From positions 1 through 32,668 of the IMG/VR virus record IMGVR_UViG_3300029319_000245: a stretch of 32,668 bases of DNA; one strand, 5' to 3'. A model generated the notes under the pieces. It was not told the DNA's origin, searched no databases, and was given only the letters and a program-made list of their open reading frames with translations. The translations under genes and the position numbers were made by a program. This DNA is from a virus. Shown piece after piece: positions 28,682 through 32,668 of this stretch (position 1 is the first letter of the stretch; each line of letters opens with the position of its first letter).

Positions 28682-30221
28682 CTTCTTCTCCTTGTTGTTG
28701 CTGTTGCATCATTTGTTGTTGCATTTGTGCCTGTTGCATCATTTGCATAATCTGTTGTCGCTGACTTGCATCTCTTATAAGACTATCAGGAACACCAAAC
28801 TTCTTGGCAAGATAAGCAGCAACTTCCTCACCACTTACTAGTAAGTTCATAATCTCAGGACCAAATCCCTGTTGTACAAGTTGTAACCATTGAGATGTTG
28901 CACTAATATCCTGTCTTGCCTGTGCTTGACTCAATGGAGAAACGGATCGTACTTTAACCTGTCTGCCATTTACAGTGGGTATTTCTATCCTACCTTGCTT
29001 CTTTAAAATATGAACAACTCTTTGCAAAACAGGTTGAACAAGTTCTGACTGTAGCCTTCCAAATGCAGAACCAATTTGCCTAGATAAATCTGCCATACGT
29101 TCTGCAATCTCAGTTGCTGTTGCTGGTGTTTTATTTGGATCACCTAACATCTCATTGTATAAAGCCCTCTTAATATTCAGACGCATATCATTCAAGATGA
29201 ATTGACTTACATCAAAACTTCCTGCTGCTCTGATCGGCTGTAACCCAGCAGAGTTAGGGGCTTTAGGAATAACTGTTCCCGGAACAAGATTAATCGTATC
29301 TGGATTTACAATCCCATCATCATCTAACTGATAGATTCCAGATATAGCCATCTGTGCATTTTCTAACACAAGCTGAACAGTAAGATTAGTTGTCTTAATT
29401 GCAGACAAAGCATTCATGAGTGGACCTCTTCCATAAACTTCCCCTGCACAGGTAGCCCATCTAAAACAAACAAAAGGGTTAGAACCAATACCTTTATATC
29501 TTTCAGATCGCATGAGTGTTTTGGTTTCGCACTCAATAACGTAATCTAAAAAAGCATCCTCATTAATCTTACTGTAATCCCTGCAAACAACTTCCAGTAT
29601 TTTTGTTTTGCCATCTGGGGATTGCTGTATTTTATCTAGTAGCTGTTTAGTATAATTACCACTAGGGTACAGTAGAGGAATATGACGATAGCGAACATTT
29701 CTCTCTCGGTAAACATGGTCAATCTGATTATTGGGTCCAGTATCTAATACAACGTGTGGCAGAGGTATTGCATTAAAAACGATTGGTTGAACAGCATCTC
29801 CTTCACTTATTTGAAGGACACCTGTTCCCACTGCCAAGTCCATAAAAGATTCATGAACTTCCTGACCAAAGTTGGAGTTTTGTAAGACTTCAAATACATA
29901 TTCTGTCACCTCATCCAAATCATTATTTACAGTATCTCTTTGCTCTTTTGGTACTTCAGACCCAGCTATAAAATCAGCCCACCTAGCAAAGTTAGGTACA
30001 AGACCAGCTTGCAGTCTTGATGCAAACTCTTGTACGCCAACAACGGCTGTTTCGTCAAATATTTTTTCATCTCTTCTTTGACCAATAGATTCTGTATAAA
30101 ACGATTCCCTTTGTGGCATTGAATATTCATAGCATTCTTCAAAGAGAGGAACAAAGTGATCTCTAAGGGTTTTAGCCTTTTCATACTTTTCCATATATTC
30201 TTTTGCAATAGGATCGTGCAT
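28668..30221 (-). CDS. Portal (head-tail connector) protein
   Basis: A 517-aa T7 gp8-like portal. Visible family stretches: LRDHFVPLFEECYEYSMPQR, GVQEFASRLQAGLVPNFARW, DLAVGTGVLQISEGD, PFVCFRWATCAGEVYGRGPL and EMLGDPNKTPATATEIAERM. Length is close to T7 gp8 (536). The C-terminus is a Gln/Met-rich tail (QQAQMQQQMMQQQQQ), encoded by a CAA/CAG/ATG repeat near 28690-28750. The dodecameric portal forms the channel at one capsid vertex and binds terminase, then the tail adaptor. The ATG touches the upstream stop. Confidence 0.92.
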   Translation of the reverse strand: MHDPIAKEYMEKYEKAKTLRDHFVPLFEECYEYSMPQRESFYTESIGQRRDEKIFDETAVVGVQEFASRLQAGLVPNFARWADFIAGSEVPKEQRDTVNNDLDEVTEYVFEVLQNSNFGQEVHESFMDLAVGTGVLQISEGDAVQPIVFNAIPLPHVVLDTGPNNQIDHVYRERNVRYRHIPLLYPSGNYTKQLLDKIQQSPDGKTKILEVVCRDYSKINEDAFLDYVIECETKTLMRSERYKGIGSNPFVCFRWATCAGEVYGRGPLMNALSAIKTTNLTVQLVLENAQMAISGIYQLDDDGIVNPDTINLVPGTVIPKAPNSAGLQPIRAAGSFDVSQFILNDMRLNIKRALYNEMLGDPNKTPATATEIAERMADLSRQIGSAFGRLQSELVQPVLQRVVHILKKQGRIEIPTVNGRQVKVRSVSPLSQAQARQDISATSQWLQLVQQGFGPEIMNLLVSGEEVAAYLAKKFGVPDSLIRDASQRQQIMQMMQQAQMQQQMMQQQQQGEEVVTQ

Positions 30222-30541
30222 TAGATTCTTCCTCTATAATATCCGATACCACCACCAGATCCAGTTATCAAAGAACGTCTACCTCTTCTCATTCTTCTTC
30301 TTTGGAGTACAGTGCTTTCTTTTCTTTGCTTGATAACATCTGATTCTGGCTCTGGACTAGGTGTTGTTTCAGCAGTTGGAGTCGCACTTACTAATGGTGT
30401 AGCTCTTGTTACAGCTTGTGCAGTTTGCTGTTTTTTAAGGGCTGCTTTTGCTTCTTGCTCTTTTTTTAATTGAGCTTTTTGAGCTGCTTCAGCTTGTGGA
30501 TCTGTTACTGGGGCTGAACTACCTCCACCAAAAATACACAT
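30221..30541 (-). CDS. Small Ala/Gln-rich late protein between terminase and portal
   Basis: A 106-aa protein with start MCIFGGGSSAP, a helical Ala/Lys/Gln segment, a Pro/Thr linker and a basic C-terminus (RRRMRRGRRSLITGSGGGIG). Proteins with this MC(I)FGG start and RRGRRSLLTG-like end are common beside the portal gene in marine podoviruses. The function is unknown; it may be a minor head protein or an assembly factor. It follows the terminase gene after one base. Confidence 0.8.
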   Translation of the reverse strand: MCIFGGGSSAPVTDPQAEAAQKAQLKKEQEAKAALKKQQTAQAVTRATPLVSATPTAETTPSPEPESDVIKQRKESTVLQRRRMRRGRRSLITGSGGGIGYYRGRI

Positions 30542-30542
30542 C

Positions 30543-32063
30543 TTAACCTCCTAGTCTTGCCCAAAAGCTTTGTTTCTTCATAGGCTTTCGTTTAAACAAA
30601 TCAAATTCTCTTCTAGCATTAAACGATTGAAGGGGCTTTTGTCCAGACATTAATTGTCTACCTTCTCCAGCTCCTAATAATAAATACTGTAAAGCATCAT
30701 GAATATGCGAGTACATATTCTTCTCTGGCTTGTCATCATAACGCTCACCTGACACCTGCATTCTTCTGTAGGCATAGCCACCTTGGAATCCTTTAATTAA
30801 CATAGGACATCTTCTATCAATCAAAAAAGCTGGTTTACCATCTGACATCTTGGTTAATTGCGAAGAAACAGACTCTAATCGTAGATCTACACTATTAGAA
30901 GGTGCTGGTATAGCCCTAAGACCAGCACCTCTTAATATCTGAAATGGTGTTGATTCATCTGTTTGCGCTCTAAAATCACCAGCTGGATCACCAATAATTG
31001 TTACATCTAAACCAGCAAACCTTGTTGCGATCTCTTGTCGGAGTAATTCTGCAAACCTGACAATCCCCATATCAATCGCCACAATCTCCGATTGTATCAA
31101 CCATCTACCTCTAACTTTCTGTCCAAATATCGCAGAAGGAGTCAAACCAAAATCAAGCCCAATATAAAGAGGAACTCCCATTGCAATGGGTATTTCTTCA
31201 TTGGCAATATGCGTTTCACTGACAAACTGAGGATACACAGGTTTACCATCCTGTATTGTTCCTAGCCTGTTCATAACATACACATCAATCCAGCTTTTGG
31301 TTTTACCACGAATAAGATTAGGATAATAGGACTCTAAAATATTTTGTGCGTTCTCAGCTTTCTTATTCATGGCATAATCTTTAACATCCCCTTTTTCATC
31401 ATAAGATTCAACCATTGCTGATGGCTGTGTAAAGAATCCCCAGTTATCAGGCTTGACTAACATTCTTGCCTGTTCCTTTGGAATATGATCTGGGATTGGA
31501 ACTTCCCCTGCCATAATAGGCCACCAATGATCTTCCTCTGGAGCATTAGTATCAGCAATGACACCAGACCAACTTGCTCCTCCTTCTCGCATAGAAGGAT
31601 AACGACCAACACGCATAGTACACGCATCAATAATACTCTTGGGTATTTCCCTTGCTTCGTTGATCCAGACACCAGTAAGTTCTAAAGAAAGAAGTTTCTT
31701 GACATCTTCTGGTCTATCAAGGGCTAAGAAGATAATCTCCATATCCAAATCATTCTTTTGAATATGATGCGTATAAGGAACTGACCAATGAAACTTACCC
31801 CAAGTATCTTCTGGAAACCAATCAAGCCAAGTCTTAATCGTTGTTGTTCTTAACTGTGGATTGGTATTTCTAATAACAGCCCATCTACTTTTACGAATAC
31901 CTTCCTTGTTTTTCTTTTGCTCAAGGCTTCTACGAAAGACCTCAACACAACAAGCAACAGACTTACCAGAGCCAACTGGACCTCTGATCCCTCTAAAAAA
32001 ATTAGAGTTCTTCATAAATACTTTAATAGTATTGCCGTCAGGCTTATAATTAAAATGAGCCAC
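30543..32063 (-). CDS. terL: Terminase large subunit
   Basis: A 506-aa packaging motor. The ATPase part has Walker A GPVGSGKS (28-35) and Walker B GVWINEA (131-137, with E136). The nuclease part has GLDFG (302-306, D304), GDPAGD (358-363, D359) and HDALQYLL (455-462, D456), the acidic residues expected for an RNase-H-like fold. All expected catalytic residues are present. It starts at GTG (32063), overlapping the upstream TAG, with GAGAG before it. The small subunit is encoded in the same direction on the far side of the window junction. Confidence 0.95.
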   Translation of the reverse strand: MAHFNYKPDGNTIKVFMKNSNFFRGIRGPVGSGKSVACCVEVFRRSLEQKKNKEGIRKSRWAVIRNTNPQLRTTTIKTWLDWFPEDTWGKFHWSVPYTHHIQKNDLDMEIIFLALDRPEDVKKLLSLELTGVWINEAREIPKSIIDACTMRVGRYPSMREGGASWSGVIADTNAPEEDHWWPIMAGEVPIPDHIPKEQARMLVKPDNWGFFTQPSAMVESYDEKGDVKDYAMNKKAENAQNILESYYPNLIRGKTKSWIDVYVMNRLGTIQDGKPVYPQFVSETHIANEEIPIAMGVPLYIGLDFGLTPSAIFGQKVRGRWLIQSEIVAIDMGIVRFAELLRQEIATRFAGLDVTIIGDPAGDFRAQTDESTPFQILRGAGLRAIPAPSNSVDLRLESVSSQLTKMSDGKPAFLIDRRCPMLIKGFQGGYAYRRMQVSGERYDDKPEKNMYSHIHDALQYLLLGAGEGRQLMSGQKPLQSFNARREFDLFKRKPMKKQSFWARLGG

Positions 32064-32257
32064 TATCTCTCATCAATTTTGTGATCTTTTCCAGCTTTCA
32101 ATAATTCATCTAAAGTTACTGGTGCAATACTTGCAATTAATTTATCAGCTTCATAATCCGTACAGAAATCTTGAGGAAAGTACTTCATGTGTACTGTCTT
32201 TACAACATGTCTTAGAATACGTCTATCTTCTTGTGTTAGTTTGTGCAAAAAACTCAT
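32063..32257 (-). CDS. Conserved small protein upstream of terL
   Basis: A 64-aa helical protein: LTQEDRRILRHVVKTVHMKY, FPQDFCTDYEADKLIASIAP, then LDELLKAGKDHKI. I recall proteins with the pattern VHMKHYP.....TDYEADK.I just before terL in marine podoviruses; the function is unknown. The ATG overlaps the TGA of the 16-codon mini-gene (ATGA), and the stop overlaps the terL GTG. A role with terminase is suggested by position only. Confidence 0.8.
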   Translation of the reverse strand: MSFLHKLTQEDRRILRHVVKTVHMKYFPQDFCTDYEADKLIASIAPVTLDELLKAGKDHKIDER

Positions 32258-32304
32258 GTTCTCATTGAAGGTTTGGTATAATTACCAGCTGCGTTTACTG
32301 CCAT
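32254..32304 (-). CDS. 16-codon MAVNAAGNYTKP mini-gene, probably a truncated remnant
   Basis: MAVNAAGNYTKPSMRT then TGA. The ATG overlaps the upstream stop as TAATG, and the TGA overlaps the next ATG. MAVNAAGNYTKP matches the start of a roughly 50-aa small protein I recall from marine phages (continuing M.K..F..IKAG), so this is likely a truncated copy kept for coupling, or a decayed gene. The first 16 nt recur in the gene starting at 155. Confidence 0.6.
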   Translation of the reverse strand: MAVNAAGNYTKPSMRT

Positions 32305-32531
32305 TAAAGTTCACCCATATCTTCTAAAATTTTAAAAAGTCTTTCTCTTTCTTTTTCTAAAAGCATTTTTTCTTCTTTATTACTATAAGATTTTTGTCTT
32401 AATTTATATTCTATATTTACTAAATCTGAATTTATATCACCAGTATTTAACATAGATAGTTTCTTAGAAGTATCTTTATTTTGATTTGCTTTTTTAATAG
32501 CTGCAATTTGTCTGGGTGTTTTCTTTACCAT
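32304..32531 (-). CDS. Small MVKKT-family protein
   Basis: A 75-aa protein. The first 20 residues (MVKKTPRQIAAIKKANQNKD) are shared, almost base for base, with the gene at the window junction. The rest is a charged coiled coil (SYSNKEEKMLLEKERERLFK). Taken together with the gene at 157-423, this makes a family of at least three small genes with a common N-terminus and unrelated tails. AGGA precedes the ATG. The stop overlaps the mini-gene ATG. Function unknown. Confidence 0.75.
   Translation of the reverse strand: MVKKTPRQIAAIKKANQNKDTSKKLSMLNTGDINSDLVNIEYKLRQKSYSNKEEKMLLEKERERLFKILEDMGEL
32491..32524. repeat. 34-bp direct repeat, copy 2 (copy 1 spans the ends, 32668 and 1-33)
   Basis: Bases 32492-32524 are identical to bases 1-33, and the base before each (32491 and 32668) also agrees. 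The repeat codes for KTPRQIAAIK in two neighbouring genes. On a circular map the copies are 177 bp apart. One copy falls exactly at the window ends, so it may be where an assembler opened the circle. Confidence 0.85.
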
Positions 32532-32543
32532 AATTAAATCCTA

Positions 32544-32668
32544 TTAACTTCTTTCTTTAAGATGATTTACTAAGTTGCTTATTTGATTTTCTCTAAAAAG
32601 CTTTATAGTTTTAAAAGCATCTTTTGGTGACATCCCATCTCTAATTAATTTTTTGTAATCATTAAAAT
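32544..32668 (-). CDS. Small MVQKT-family protein, 3' part (starts at base 40 across the junction)
   Basis: Continues the frame that begins at base 40: NFNDYKKLIRDGMSPKDAFK, then TIKLFRENQISNLVNHLKER, then S and TAA at 32546-32544. The product is 54 aa and helical in its second half. The 41 codons on this side have no stop in the joined frame, which supports a true circular join. The next gene starts 12 nt after the stop. Function unknown. Confidence 0.7.
   Translation of the reverse strand, partial: FNDYKKLIRDGMSPKDAFKTIKLFRENQISNLVNHLKERS

Overview
The window reads as the complete, or nearly complete, genome of a small-genome podovirus. Its base composition is AT-rich. Its gene families (T7-like tail and ejection proteins, a DUF6321-like protein, small conserved marine-phage proteins) resemble those of marine podoviruses such as HTVC010P-type pelagiphages. 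That affinity is inferred from memory of the families, not from a search. The host cannot be read from the sequence. A low-GC marine proteobacterium is plausible.

The two ends belong together. A minus-strand gene that starts at base 40 runs off the left end and continues in frame from base 32668 to a stop at 32544. This suggests a circular map, as expected for a circularly permuted headful genome or a circular assembly. A 34-bp repeat at the join is the one reason for caution.

Minus strand, across the junction: a terminase small subunit gene (1326-940) is followed by an array of regularly spaced triloop hairpins (812-943). Next come small genes (713-1 and 32668-32063) and the terminase large subunit. 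After that follow the portal, a Bbp19-like protein, scaffold, a GNAT/gp13-like protein, capsid, a capsid-associated protein, tail tubes A and B, three ejection proteins (151, 1365 and 1091 aa) and a T7-type tail fibre. Then come tiny membrane and basic proteins, the lysis region (membrane proteins, M15 peptidase endolysin) and an HTH-metallophosphoesterase. Most neighbours touch or overlap as TAATG or ATGA, so this looks like one long late operon.

Plus strand (1620-8502): an early/replication block, with a near-consensus sigma70 promoter at 2080-2108 and a second candidate at 6598-6626. It holds many small unknown proteins, a DUF2958 protein, two HTH proteins and a resolvase-like nuclease. 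It also holds an O-like initiator with tandem repeats inside its gene, a possible helicase-loader gene, and a Red-like set: YqaJ-type exonuclease, annealing protein and SSB-like protein. It ends with a DUF6378-like gene that meets the late operon tail to tail, overlapping it by 101 bp. No RNA polymerase, DNA polymerase, helicase, integrase or tRNA gene is visible, so transcription and DNA synthesis probably rely on the host.

The most unusual feature is the array at 812-943. It has four hairpins with 6-7 bp stems and 3-nt loops closed as GC-NNN-GC, centred about 30 bp apart, plus a weaker fifth. More triloop hairpins lie in the divergent control region 1327-1619, and one lies between the capsid and tail genes.
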